The notes under the pieces: model-generated
The model's database searches: none
Told to the model about the DNA's origin: nothing
What the model saw: only the letters and a program-made list of their open reading frames with translations
Assembly: GCA_037200985.1 (NCBI GenBank)
Contig: JBBCGJ010000001.1
Span: 1,898,756-1,962,755, forward strand
DNA from: Rhizomicrobium sp.
Lineage (GTDB): Bacteria > Pseudomonadota > Alphaproteobacteria > Micropepsales > Micropepsaceae
Length of the DNA: 64,000 bases
Direction of reading: 5' to 3'
Program-made: the position numbers and the translations under genes
Part shown: positions 53,600 to 64,000 of the stretch, piece by piece
Layout of the letters: each line of letters begins with the position of its first letter
How positions within the stretch are numbered: position 1 is the stretch's first letter

Positions 53600-54349
53600 C
53601 TAGGGATCGTAGGTCACCTGCCTGGGGCGCAACCTTTCGCCGCCCGTGTAGTCCAGATAGGTGTCGTCACCTATGCGGAAGGCGACATCTATCCAATCCG
53701 CCAGGGGGATCGAGACGTCCCGTCTTGCGCTCCGGCTTCGGTATAGGGTGCGCAGATGGTCCTCCAACGCAGCCATTTCCGGCGCGAATTGATAGCGATC
53801 GGAAGGACCGAGCACCGCTTCGTATTCCGAGCAGCCGCGCTTGATCGTCATGACGATATCGGGCCCTAAGAAGGGGCGTGCGTCGATGATCTGGCGCACG
53901 GCCCTGTATGTCGCCCGCGCGGCATCCAGGCCATTCGTGTAGAAATAGCCCGCATAGACGTTTTGCGAAAAGCGGTTGTCGAGGTCCACGCCCCATTTGG
54001 ACCGGCAGGGCAGTCCCTTGGCGACATCCAACGCGGCGATCAGCTCGCGCAAACTGCGCGGAACGACTTTCACCTTGTAGCAATTGCGGCAGCCATGCGG
54101 GACGGCGGACTGGGCATAGGCGCCGTAAAACAGGAAATCCATCAGGAAGTCGCATCCCAAAGGCGGCCCGTAGTCCACGACGACCCAATGCCTGTCGGGT
54201 AAGGGGGAGCCGGCGATCCGCAGCGTCCCGTCGCCTTGCCCGGTCAGATAGCCGGAGTTGAGAGAGCGCCGCAGATTCTCGCCAACGGTCGAACCGCCGA
54301 CCCGAAACGCCAGCGGATCCTCCGGGGCCTCATCCGTCCGATCGCTCAT
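53600..54349 (-). CDS. Unknown protein in the RiPP cluster
   Basis: 249 residues, no signal peptide or membrane segment. Visible features: HWVVVDYGPPLGCDFLMDFLFYG, a CxxC in HGCRNCYKVKVVPRSLREL (possible metal site with further Cys at LPCRS and KRGCSEY), a helical middle, and a closing ADWIDVAFRIGDDTYLDYTG. I do not recognise the family. GGGGAAAG precedes the ATG. It is the last gene of the operon with the second sulfotransferase, Asp-hydroxylase and B2 peptidase, so a maturation role is possible. Confidence 0.7.
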   Translation of the reverse strand: MSDRTDEAPEDPLAFRVGGSTVGENLRRSLNSGYLTGQGDGTLRIAGSPLPDRHWVVVDYGPPLGCDFLMDFLFYGAYAQSAVPHGCRNCYKVKVVPRSLRELIAALDVAKGLPCRSKWGVDLDNRFSQNVYAGYFYTNGLDAARATYRAVRQIIDARPFLGPDIVMTIKRGCSEYEAVLGPSDRYQFAPEMAALEDHLRTLYRSRSARRDVSIPLADWIDVAFRIGDDTYLDYTGGERLRPRQVTYDP

Positions 54350-54382
54350 CGCTTTCCCCGAGCCGGGCCGCCGATCAGCATG

Positions 54383-55603
54383 TTAGCCGATGCCCGCATA
54401 GACCGCCCCCGTTCGCAGCATTTCCAGCCGGCGATAGACATCTCCGAGGACATGGGCGGCCGTCGCCTGCACCTCCGGCGTCAAGGCCTGCCGCTTGGTC
54501 GGCGCGGGACCGGCATAGGGCATGTTGGGGGCCTTGGCGTCGAACGCGGCAGCTTCGGCCAGCCTGGCGCGATCTTCAGTGTCGACGTCGACCCCGAAAT
54601 GCGGAAGCATCCGGGTCCACACCGCTTCGGGCAATTCGTCGTAGTTGACCAGCAATCCGCCGCCCCGCGCATAGGGGTCGATCGCGGCCTCGCAGGTCCG
54701 CCGCAGGACCCGCGCGCAATAGTCCGCGGGGTCCCGGTCGTCGGCGGCGGTCAGGCCGAACAGCTCGGGCGGCAGGATACCCGGCACCGTCTGGATGCCG
54801 CGCTCCGACATTTGCGACGCGAGCACGTCGGCGGGCCGGCGATACAGGAAAACCCAGGGCACGTCCGGAAAGACGAGGCGGAAGAGCGGCAACGCCAAGG
54901 TGTGCCAGCTGTCCAGCTTGATGAAATACCGCTCTTGCACCGCGCTGCGCCGCCGGCCGAGGGCGCGAACCATGGCGGACAGCAGCGGCGCGCGGGGCAA
55001 GCGGCCGAAATCGAGGCGCACGACGGCGTCGAGCGGGGCAGCCTCGGAGATCACGACGTTCCTCCGGTCCGAAGCCAGCATCTGCGCCGCCAGCGTCGAA
55101 CCGCAACGGGACATGTGGAATATGAAACCGCTCGGCGGCAACGCGTCCTGGCGCTCGACGAGGCCCGCCAGCTCGGCAAGGGGCGTGCGATAGCGCGCAA
55201 GCCGGTTGATGGGGCGGCGCAAGGCGCGGCGCGCCGAATCCTCGAAGAACGGTTCGGCGAGCGGTCCTTCGCCGAAATAAGCCCAGTCGACGCAGATCTG
55301 GTTGTTCGCCGCCACGATGTTGACCGGAAGCCAGCCGGCCAGCGGGACGTCGCCGGTCGGCGGCGCATTGGACCAGCGCCTCAGACCCAGCGGATCGTCA
55401 TGCAGCGCCGCCCGAAGCTCCGCTTCGGCGAGGCGAAACCCGCCCGCATCGGCGCGCTCGAGGGCCCTGGTGACGAACGGCTCCAGATCGTCGATGTCCT
55501 TCAGCGCATCCTGCAAGGCAGGATCGGCCAGCACGGATGCACGGAAGCGGCCGAGTTCGGCTGAAAAGCCCGCTCCGTCGATCATCGTGCCGGCCCGTTC
55601 CAT
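54383..55603 (-). CDS. Sulfotransferase family protein, second in the cluster
   Basis: 406 residues. An N-terminal region of about 130 residues (with WLPVNIVAANNQICVDWAYFG) has no clear match; then the PAPS loop FIFHMSRCGSTLAAQMLAS and the 3'-phosphate region WVFLYRRPADVLASQM. It is unrelated at sequence level to the sulfotransferase at 49400 beyond the motifs. Start at 55603 (MERAGTMIDG) leaves 31 bp to the upstream gene; 55585 is also possible. Likely part of the B2-hydroxylase operon. Confidence 0.83.
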   Translation of the reverse strand: MERAGTMIDGAGFSAELGRFRASVLADPALQDALKDIDDLEPFVTRALERADAGGFRLAEAELRAALHDDPLGLRRWSNAPPTGDVPLAGWLPVNIVAANNQICVDWAYFGEGPLAEPFFEDSARRALRRPINRLARYRTPLAELAGLVERQDALPPSGFIFHMSRCGSTLAAQMLASDRRNVVISEAAPLDAVVRLDFGRLPRAPLLSAMVRALGRRRSAVQERYFIKLDSWHTLALPLFRLVFPDVPWVFLYRRPADVLASQMSERGIQTVPGILPPELFGLTAADDRDPADYCARVLRRTCEAAIDPYARGGGLLVNYDELPEAVWTRMLPHFGVDVDTEDRARLAEAAAFDAKAPNMPYAGPAPTKRQALTPEVQATAAHVLGDVYRRLEMLRTGAVYAGIG

Positions 55604-55634
55604 CGCAAGCGTGCCCTTTTCTCCCGCGGCCGCG

Positions 55635-56258
55635 CTACGCCGATCCGCCGGCGAGTGCGTCCCCCAGCCACCGATCTGCGACCGCATCGATCACCAGATG
55701 AACGCGGTCGGTGGTGCCCGCATTCGCCACGCTATGAGGATCGGACAGCCGCAGATACCAGGCGCTGCCGGGCGCCAGCGTCACCGGCGTTTCGTTGAGC
55801 AGGAATTGGACGTCCGGGTTGGTCGTGATCGGAACATGGATGCGCGCGAACCCGGATTCGAAATCCAGGTCGCTATCGCGGTGCCGCTTGATCCGCGATC
55901 CGGCTTTGAGCCGCATCAGCCGAACGCATTGCAGGGGGCATTCGAAGCGCGCCAGCACCTGACGGAAATAATGGGTTTGCGCGAGCAGCGCGCCGTCTTC
56001 GAACGCCGTCGCCGCCGGATCCGGATAGATCATCATGACCGGGTGGCGGGCACCGGCAGGGCCGCGCAGCGGCAACACTTGCCAGTCTCCCTCGTAGTTC
56101 TGCTTGACGAAGTGCTCGATCCATTTGTCGCCCTCCACGCGGCGGAGATCGTTCAGCAACCGCTCGGGATCGAAGGAAAAAGGAAGCCGCACGCGGTCCG
56201 AAACCGTCCAATTCGGGGAACCCGTCACAACGCTCTGGATTGGGGCGTTTGCACTCAT
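55635..56258 (-). CDS. Aspartyl/asparaginyl beta-hydroxylase-like
   Basis: 207 residues of the Asp/Asn beta-hydroxylase fold: VRLMRLKAGSRIKRHRDSDLDFESGFARIHVPI with His-x-Asp as iron ligands, a substrate or oxoglutarate stretch VQFLLNETPVTLAPGSAWYLRLSDPHSVANAG with the second His, and TDRVHLVIDAVADRWL. It needs Fe and 2-oxoglutarate. In a RiPP setting it may beta-hydroxylate the core Asp or another residue (inference). Start at 56258; open sequence continues upstream without family similarity. Confidence 0.88.
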   Translation of the reverse strand: MSANAPIQSVVTGSPNWTVSDRVRLPFSFDPERLLNDLRRVEGDKWIEHFVKQNYEGDWQVLPLRGPAGARHPVMMIYPDPAATAFEDGALLAQTHYFRQVLARFECPLQCVRLMRLKAGSRIKRHRDSDLDFESGFARIHVPITTNPDVQFLLNETPVTLAPGSAWYLRLSDPHSVANAGTTDRVHLVIDAVADRWLGDALAGGSA

Positions 56259-56388
56259 GCGCAGCTTCGATCCTTCGTCGAACCTCACCGGCGGCCCGGA
56301 AGCCGGGCCGGCCGCTCTCGCACGCAACGCACACGCAAAATATACCCATATTCGCGCCGCCGGCACGCGGAAAACGACCCCGCCGTCC

Positions 56389-56865
56389 TCACACGAAGCA
56401 GGCGATCTCGACGATATTCGGCGCGACGGGGTAACCCGTCACCTCGACATTGGCCGCGTCCAGCCAGGCATGGGCCTCGAGCGGACTATCGACTTTCTTG
56501 CCGGCGCCGAAGCGCATCACGCTGGTCACGCCGCGCCGCCGGAGCATGAACTGTGCGGCCATGGCTTGCGGCAGGCACACCGCGCGGAACGGCACATGCC
56601 GTGCGGCGCGGGTGACGGCCCAGCCCGTTTCCCGGGCGATCAGCGCGTCTCGCGGGAGAGCCTGCGCCGCCCCGTGCGACGCGCGCGGATCGGTCGGCGA
56701 CACGAACGTGCCAAGCCGCCGCGCCAATCGCGGGAAGGGAACGAAGACCAGCGCCAACCGCGCCGCGAGCAGACACGTCGCGGCCTCCACGACGAGAAGG
56801 CGCCGGCGGCCATCGACTTGCACAAACCTGCGCAGCGGATGAGGGATCGAGGACAATCGCGCCAT
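56389..56865 (-). CDS. Lasso peptide B2-type leader peptidase (transglutaminase-like)
   Basis: 158 residues. The N-terminal half (RRLLVVEAATCLLAARLALVFVPF) is the hydrophobic helix typical of B2 proteins. The catalytic Cys97 is in AVCLPQAMAAQFMLRRRGVTSVMRFGAG and His132 in EAHAWLDAANVEVTG, the usual C...H order of the B2 transglutaminase fold. It should cleave the leader after Thr-x at -2. First gene of the minus-strand B2-hydroxylase-sulfotransferase-unknown run. The start is weakly supported (GGAG lies very close). Confidence 0.85.
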   Translation of the reverse strand: MARLSSIPHPLRRFVQVDGRRRLLVVEAATCLLAARLALVFVPFPRLARRLGTFVSPTDPRASHGAAQALPRDALIARETGWAVTRAARHVPFRAVCLPQAMAAQFMLRRRGVTSVMRFGAGKKVDSPLEAHAWLDAANVEVTGYPVAPNIVEIACFV

Positions 56866-57040
56866 GCTCCACCAATTCGTCGCGCCCCGCGTGCACCTGG
56901 AACAGCGTATGGTCTGAGCGCCGCACACCCTGTCGCGACAGCGGCATGCGAACAGGCCTCGCCGTCGGGCCACAAATGCTGCCAGAGCGATCCCGCTTTG
57001 GCAACAAACAAGCCCCGCCGGCGCGGTGCGTTGCGGAGGC

Positions 57041-58330
57041 TCAGACCTCGGCGCCTCCGGTCCTTTCATAGCGCGGCACCAGCAGGTGCACCACGCCGAG
57101 CGCCACGAGATAGGCGCAGGCCGCCATGATGAAGATCGGCGTGTAATTCTTGTCCGTCGCCTGGAGGATATAGCCGTTGAACTTGGCGATCAGCATGCCG
57201 CCGGTGGCGCCCGCCGCGCCGCCGAGGCCGACCACCGAGCCCGCCGCCCAGCGCGGGAACAGGTCGGAGGGCAGCGCGTAGAGATTGGCCGAGAAGCCCT
57301 GATGGCCGGCACAGGCAAGGCCGAGCAGCCCGACCGCCAGCCAGATATTGCCGACATTCGCCGCGAAGGCGACGGGAACGACGACGAGGGCGCAGAGAAG
57401 CATCGCGGTCTTGCGCGACAGGTTCAGGTTCCAGCCGCGGCCGAGAAGCGTCGAGGAGCCCCAGCCGCCGGCGATGGAGCCGAGATCGGCCAGCACATAG
57501 ATCGCCACCAAAGGCGGTCCATAGGATTTGAGGTTGAGGTGGTAACGGGAGTCGAAGAAATCGGGCAGCCAGAACAGGAAGGTCCACCAGATCGGATCGA
57601 TCAGGAAGCGGCCGGCCATATAGGCCCAGGTCTGGCGCCGCCGCAGGAGCTGGATCCACGGCGTCGGCGCGTGGCTGTCCGGAGTGCGGTCGGATTCGAT
57701 ATGCGCCAGTTCCTGGGGCGAGACGCCGCGATGCTCGCGCGGGCGGCGATAGAACCTCAGCCAGACGACCAGCCAGACCACAGTCAGCAATCCCGTCAGG
57801 ATGAACGCCATCTGCCAGCCGAAGGCGAGCGTGACGATGGGCACGATCAGGGGCGCCAGGATCGCGCCGATATTCGTGCCCGCGTTGAACAGGCCGATGG
57901 CGAGCGTGCGCTCCTTGGTCGGGAACCACTCCGCGATGGCCGCGAGCGACGCGGGAAACGCGCCCGCCTCGCCCAGGCCCAGCGGAATCCGCACGATGGA
58001 AAATCCGACGGACGACGTGACGAAGGCGTGCGCCATATGGCCGATCGTCCACAGCGACACCGCGATGGCATAGCCGGCGCGCGCGCCGATCTTGTCCACG
58101 ATGCGGCCGAAGGCGAGATAGCCGACGGCATAGGCAAGCTGGAAATAGAAGACGACATTGCCGTAGCCGACAGGGGTCCAGTTATATTTCCGGGCCAGCG
58201 TGGGCTCGAGCACGCTCAAGACCTGCCGGTCGATATAGCTGAGCGCGAGCGCCGCGAAGAGCAGCGCGCAGACGATCCAGCGGGTGCCGCCGACGGGGGG
58301 TGCCGCCTGCTTTGCCGGCGCGGCGCTCAT
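57041..58330 (-). CDS. MFS transporter, anion:cation symporter (hexuronate type)
   Basis: 429 residues with twelve predicted transmembrane helices. The loop YIDRQVLSVLEPTLARKYNWTPVGYGNVVFYFQLAYAVGYLAFGRIVDKIGAR is typical of the ACS family (ExuT/GudP-like). It probably carries glucuronate-containing or hexuronate sugars into the cell, fitting the GH115 alpha-glucuronidase two genes away. It lies 4 bp downstream of the GH3 gene in the same direction, so the two form an operon. Confidence 0.9.
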   Translation of the reverse strand: MSAAPAKQAAPPVGGTRWIVCALLFAALALSYIDRQVLSVLEPTLARKYNWTPVGYGNVVFYFQLAYAVGYLAFGRIVDKIGARAGYAIAVSLWTIGHMAHAFVTSSVGFSIVRIPLGLGEAGAFPASLAAIAEWFPTKERTLAIGLFNAGTNIGAILAPLIVPIVTLAFGWQMAFILTGLLTVVWLVVWLRFYRRPREHRGVSPQELAHIESDRTPDSHAPTPWIQLLRRRQTWAYMAGRFLIDPIWWTFLFWLPDFFDSRYHLNLKSYGPPLVAIYVLADLGSIAGGWGSSTLLGRGWNLNLSRKTAMLLCALVVVPVAFAANVGNIWLAVGLLGLACAGHQGFSANLYALPSDLFPRWAAGSVVGLGGAAGATGGMLIAKFNGYILQATDKNYTPIFIMAACAYLVALGVVHLLVPRYERTGGAEV

Positions 58331-58334
58331 CGCC

Positions 58335-60731
<2,397 letters not shown>

Positions 60732-60779
60732 CGTCGTCCCCTCTCCTCGCGCCCGCCGGTCACGCGCCGCAGGCTGTTC

Positions 60780-60793
60780 TGGTAACGCTATCA
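60780..60793. promoter_or_regulatory. LacI-type operator, site 1
   Basis: TGGTAACGCTATCA, an imperfect palindrome around a central CG, 49 bp from the GH3 start. The first eleven bases are identical to site 2. Confidence 0.6.
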
Positions 60794-60962
60794 GCGTAGG
60801 TATTGCTGGCGTTTTTGTAAAGCTCAGCCCGGGGAGTTTTGCCGTCTCAGCGCGCATCGCCGCCATCGACGCCCGGTCGCCGCGCTGGAATGTGAGCGAG
60901 AATGGGCGTCACGCGAAAGCTCTTTCGAAAGGGGTCGTGTGGTTGAGCGGCGCCGTGCATAG

Positions 60963-60976
60963 TGGTAACGCTACCT
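60963..60976. promoter_or_regulatory. LacI-type operator, site 2
   Basis: TGGTAACGCTACCT, an imperfect palindrome (GGTA-x-C / G-x-TACC), 70 bp from the GH115 start and 183 bp centre-to-centre from site 1, a spacing that would allow a DNA loop. Similar TGGTA(A/G)CGCTA words are LacI/XylR-type operators in Caulobacter-like bacteria. Confidence 0.62.
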
Positions 60977-61045
60977 CCGACGGCGGCAAAGCGAAATATG
61001 CCAACGATTTCGCTGCGTTAGCGAACAAAATTGGTGCGGTGCAAT

Positions 61046-63898
61046 ATGAGGCTGGGGAGGCTCGTTTTTGCCGCGGCGGCGGTCGCTCTGGCGATCGCCC
61101 CCACGCGGGCCGCGACCTTCCATCTGTTCGACGGCAAGACGGTGGCCGGCATCGCCTATGACGGCGGCGAGCCCATACATAAAGTCGCCGCGATGCTCGC
61201 GAGCGATCTCGGCCATCTGACCGGCAAGACGGCCGCTGTCGCGCCGGCCGGCGCGGCGGCGGAGGGGCCGCTCGTCATCGTCGGCCCGATGGATTCGCCC
61301 GCCATCGCGGCGCTGCTCCAGGCGAACCGGATCGACACCGCGCCGCTCGCCGGCAAATGGGAAAGCTATGGCCGCGCCGTCGTCGCGATGCCGGACGAGC
61401 GGAAGGCACTCTTGATCTTCGGGTCGGATGTGCGCGGCACGATATATGGCGTGGTCGATCTCACCCGGGAGATGGGCGTGTCCCCATGGGAATGGTGGGC
61501 GGACGTGGCGCCGCGCCGCGTGTCCGTCCTCGCGGTCGATGCCGGCCTGCATTATTCTAAGGAGCCCAGCGTCAAATACCGCGCCATCTTCCTGAACGAC
61601 GAGGATTTCGGGCTGAAGCCCTGGGCGGCGAAGACTTTCGAGCCGGAAGCCGGCACGATCGGGCCGAAGACCTATGCGCGCATCTTCGAGCTGATGTGGC
61701 GGCTGAAAGCCGACACGCTGTGGCCGGCGATGCACAAGGGCACGGTCGCGTTCGACGAGGAGCCGGGCAATGCCGAGATGGCGGATTCCTATGCCGTCAT
61801 CCACGCGACCAGCCATGCCGAGCCGATGCTGCGCAACAACGACCGCGAATGGGATTCCGCGAAACGCGGGCCGTTCAACTGGCGGACCAACCGGGCGCAG
61901 CTTCTCGACTATTGGGACGGCGCGGTCGACAGCCACAAGCAGTTCGAGAACATCTACACACTCGGCCTGCGCGGCGTCGGCGACGTGCAGATGCAGGGCG
62001 CCGACGGCCCGGCGCAGATGCGCGATATCCTGACCGACGTCTTCGCGCAGCAGCGCGCGATCCTGGAACATCGCCTCGGCAAGCCGGCGAACCGGATACC
62101 GCAGGTCTTCACGCCCTATAAAGAAGTGCTGCCCGCCTACGACACCGGCCTGAACGTCCCCGACGACGTGACGCTGACCTGGCCGGACGACAATTTCGGC
62201 TATATCCGCAGGCTGTCCAACGCGGCGGAGCGGGCGCGCTCCGGCGGATCGGGCGTCTACTACCACATCTCCTATTGGGGCGGGCCGATGAGCTATCTGT
62301 GGCTCGCGAGCCAGCACCCGGCGCTGATATGGGAGGAGATGAACAAGGCCTATCGCTTCGGGGCGCGGCGCATCTGGGTGCTGAATGTCGGCGACATCAA
62401 GCCGGGCGAGTATCTGACGCAGCTCTTCCTCGACATGGCGTGGGACAATGGCGCCTTCCCCGACATCGCGCATGTCCGCGCCCATCTGCGCGACTTCGCG
62501 GCCAGGACGTTCGGCGCCGAGCACGCCGATGAAATCGCCGACCTGCAATGGCGCCATTACGACCTCGCCTTTTCGCGCAAGCCCGAATTCATGGGCTTCA
62601 ACGCGCAATATCCGGTGACGACGGCGCCGCGCCGGACCGACTACAACATGGACGATTTCGGCGACGAGAATGCACGGCGGGCCGATGCCTATGGCGAGAT
62701 CGCGGCGCGGGCGGAGCATCTGCGCCAGGCGCTGCCGCCCGACCGCCGGGACGCGTTCTTCGAGCTTGTCGCCTATCCGGTTCTCTCCGCCGCCGCCATC
62801 AACGAGCGCGCGCTGGATATCGACACGGCGATCGCCTTCGGCCTGCAGCGGCGCGCCAGCGCGACCGCCTATGCCGCCGAGGCGCTCGACGCGCATCGCC
62901 GGATCGTTGCGGCGGCGGACTATTACAACGGCGCGCTCGCGGGCGGAAAATGGCGCGGGATGATGGACATCGCGCCGGCGCGGCTGCCGCAATTCTCCGA
63001 GCCCGCCTATCCGGCCTGGGCCGGCGTCGAGGACGAGACCTGCGCCCTGCAAGCCGAGGGCGGCGCCTACGACGACATCGGTGGCGCGACGCCGGCGCTG
63101 CCCGTCTTCCAGCGCGAGGTGCCGCGCGAGCGCTACATCGATCTCTTCCTCAAATCGCCGGCCCAGGTCGCGTGGACGGCGACGCCGGACGCGCCCTGGA
63201 TTCATCTGGACCGCGTGAAAGGCACCTTCGGCGGAAACGCGACGGAGCAGCGCCTGCACGTCTCCGTCGATTGGAAGACCGCGCCGGATGGCGGCCAAGG
63301 CTCCGTCGCGCTCGGATGCGAGGGCACGGCGACGAAATTCCAGGTCACTGTCCGCGTCGCGCCGCGCAATGCCGTGACGGACGTCTCGTTCCTAGAGAGC
63401 GAACGGATTGTTTCCATCTATGCAACCCATGCCGACGCGACGAGCGGCGCCTGGGAGACGCTCGATGGATTGGGCCATACCGGCGCAAGCCTGCGCAGCC
63501 GGCTGGAGAACAAGTCGGTGGACGATCCCGCCGCCGCGCCGAGCGCGACCTATCGCTTCGCCACGACGACGGGCGACGACAAGGCGAGCCTGCGCGTCGT
63601 CGCGCTGCCGACCTTGCCGATCACGTCGGAGAACGGGTTGCGCGTCGCCGCGTCCATCGACGGCGCGGCGCCGGCGATCCTCGACCTGAAGGCGCCGGAG
63701 TTCAGCGCCGCCTGGCGGCAGAACGTGCTGACCAACACCGCCGTCGGCGTCGTGAACAACCTCGTGCTCAAGCCGGGCGCGCATGTGCTGAAGGTCTGGG
63801 CGCTCGACCCGGGCGTGATCCTCGACCGCTACGAGATCGCTTTCGACGGCGCGCCCCGCGCCTATGACCCCGTTCCCGAAACACGGATCGTGAAATGA
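61046..63898 (+). CDS. Glycoside hydrolase family 115 (xylan alpha-glucuronidase)
   Basis: 950 residues with signal peptide MRLGRLVFAAAAVALAIAPTRA. Family blocks include GTIYGVVDLTREMGVSPWEWWADV, KYRAIFLNDEDFGLKPWAAKTF, WRLKADTLWPAMHKG and WVLNVGDIKPGEYLTQLFLDMAWD; the C-terminal part from about 690 is a beta-sandwich. GH115 enzymes remove (4-O-methyl)glucuronic acid from xylan, including internal residues. The ATG at 61046 is chosen; a TTG at 61031 in frame is weaker. It overlaps the next gene by 4 bp. Confidence 0.93.
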   Translation: MRLGRLVFAAAAVALAIAPTRAATFHLFDGKTVAGIAYDGGEPIHKVAAMLASDLGHLTGKTAAVAPAGAAAEGPLVIVGPMDSPAIAALLQANRIDTAPLAGKWESYGRAVVAMPDERKALLIFGSDVRGTIYGVVDLTREMGVSPWEWWADVAPRRVSVLAVDAGLHYSKEPSVKYRAIFLNDEDFGLKPWAAKTFEPEAGTIGPKTYARIFELMWRLKADTLWPAMHKGTVAFDEEPGNAEMADSYAVIHATSHAEPMLRNNDREWDSAKRGPFNWRTNRAQLLDYWDGAVDSHKQFENIYTLGLRGVGDVQMQGADGPAQMRDILTDVFAQQRAILEHRLGKPANRIPQVFTPYKEVLPAYDTGLNVPDDVTLTWPDDNFGYIRRLSNAAERARSGGSGVYYHISYWGGPMSYLWLASQHPALIWEEMNKAYRFGARRIWVLNVGDIKPGEYLTQLFLDMAWDNGAFPDIAHVRAHLRDFAARTFGAEHADEIADLQWRHYDLAFSRKPEFMGFNAQYPVTTAPRRTDYNMDDFGDENARRADAYGEIAARAEHLRQALPPDRRDAFFELVAYPVLSAAAINERALDIDTAIAFGLQRRASATAYAAEALDAHRRIVAAADYYNGALAGGKWRGMMDIAPARLPQFSEPAYPAWAGVEDETCALQAEGGAYDDIGGATPALPVFQREVPRERYIDLFLKSPAQVAWTATPDAPWIHLDRVKGTFGGNATEQRLHVSVDWKTAPDGGQGSVALGCEGTATKFQVTVRVAPRNAVTDVSFLESERIVSIYATHADATSGAWETLDGLGHTGASLRSRLENKSVDDPAAAPSATYRFATTTGDDKASLRVVALPTLPITSENGLRVAASIDGAAPAILDLKAPEFSAAWRQNVLTNTAVGVVNNLVLKPGAHVLKVWALDPGVILDRYEIAFDGAPRAYDPVPETRIVK

Positions 63899-64000
63899 GC
63901 GAACTCTCCCGCCGCCACCTGCTCGCCCTGTCCGCCGCCGCTGCGGCACTTGCCCCCCTGCCCGCCTTCGCAGGCGACGCACCGGATTCGCTGAACGGGC
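63895..64000 (+). CDS. Start of a Tat-exported protein, truncated by the window edge
   Basis: Only 35 codons are visible: a twin-arginine signal (MSELSRRHLLALSAAAAALAPLPAFAG) followed by DAPDSLNG. The ATG overlaps the GH115 stop by 4 bp, so it belongs to the same operon and is probably another hemicellulose enzyme, but the family cannot be told from what is present. Confidence 0.75.
   Translation, partial: MSELSRRHLLALSAAAAALAPLPAFAGDAPDSLNG

Larger units (their letters stand above)
60732..61045. promoter_or_regulatory. Divergent control region of the GH3/GH115 locus
   Basis: 314 bp between divergent starts, no gene seen. It contains two near-identical operator-like sites (60780 and 60963), one near each gene, suggesting one repressor controls both directions. 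Confidence 0.6.

Noticed and set aside
56866..57007. Short frame upstream of the B2 gene considered as a precursor or second PqqD
   Set aside because: It continues out of frame through B2 as an Ala/Arg-rich shadow; no PqqD strands or leader motif.

Overview
The window is GC-rich chromosomal DNA from an alphaproteobacterium, probably near the Caulobacterales or Rhizobiales. Pointers are a full CtrA-type site (TTAA-N7-TTAAC), a SigF/NrsF pair with matching promoters, an EcfG-type general-stress promoter, TonB and FadL outer-membrane proteins, and many 4-bp ATGA operon overlaps. No rRNA, tRNA, CRISPR array, integrase or transposase was seen.

Layout, left half. 0-4 kb: glyA behind a ZTP riboswitch, then a divergent SDR/thiolase pair. 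4-8 kb: two small operons on the minus strand (GST-SRPBCC-ArsR-secreted protein; DUF2975-XRE-aspartyl-protease-like lipoprotein). 8-18 kb: mostly housekeeping (serine hydrolase, fabI, two histidine phosphatases, aroC, a secreted C13-like peptidase, a RlmD-like methyltransferase, tlyA, dxs, xseB). 18-29 kb: a TPR-sulfotransferase, an OMP/TonB-receptor pair facing a PiuC-type hydroxylase, sppA and a membrane-anchored serine hydrolase. 29-33 kb: a heterodimeric ABC exporter with one degenerate ATP site.

33-40 kb is a stress and redox-repair block: csbD (EcfG promoter), msrB, an alpha/beta hydrolase, a thioesterase, egtD-egtB (ergothioneine), msrA, and nrsF-sigF. The same promoter word, GTAACC-N15-CGAA, precedes sigF, msrA and msrB, so these probably form a SigF regulon. 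40-45 kb holds a CtrA-type control region, a PilZ-methyltransferase fusion of the PhcB-like (3-OH fatty acid methyl ester) kind, a membrane histidine kinase and a FadL channel: a possible lipid-signalling module.

45-57 kb is the most accessory-looking region. Three tandem phage-tail-collar-like proteins with a DUF6916 protein lead into a lasso-peptide-like RiPP cluster: PqqD-type recognition element (B1), transglutaminase-like leader peptidase (B2), asparagine-synthetase-like cyclase without the glutaminase cysteine (C), HPr-kinase-like enzyme, two sulfotransferases, a prolyl-hydroxylase-type oxygenase, an Asp/Asn beta-hydroxylase and an unknown protein. Directly upstream of the cyclase I find a 54-codon ORF with the marks of the precursor peptide: a KPWVRP leader motif, Thr at -2, and a 16-residue core VSSQIGTDSSSFPTHS with Asp at position 8 and a C-terminal Ser. 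This is the best candidate for an undescribed system here.

57-64 kb is a hemicellulose locus: an MFS hexuronate-type transporter, a GH3 glycosidase, a GH115 alpha-glucuronidase and the start of a Tat-exported protein. The divergent control region carries two LacI-type operators.
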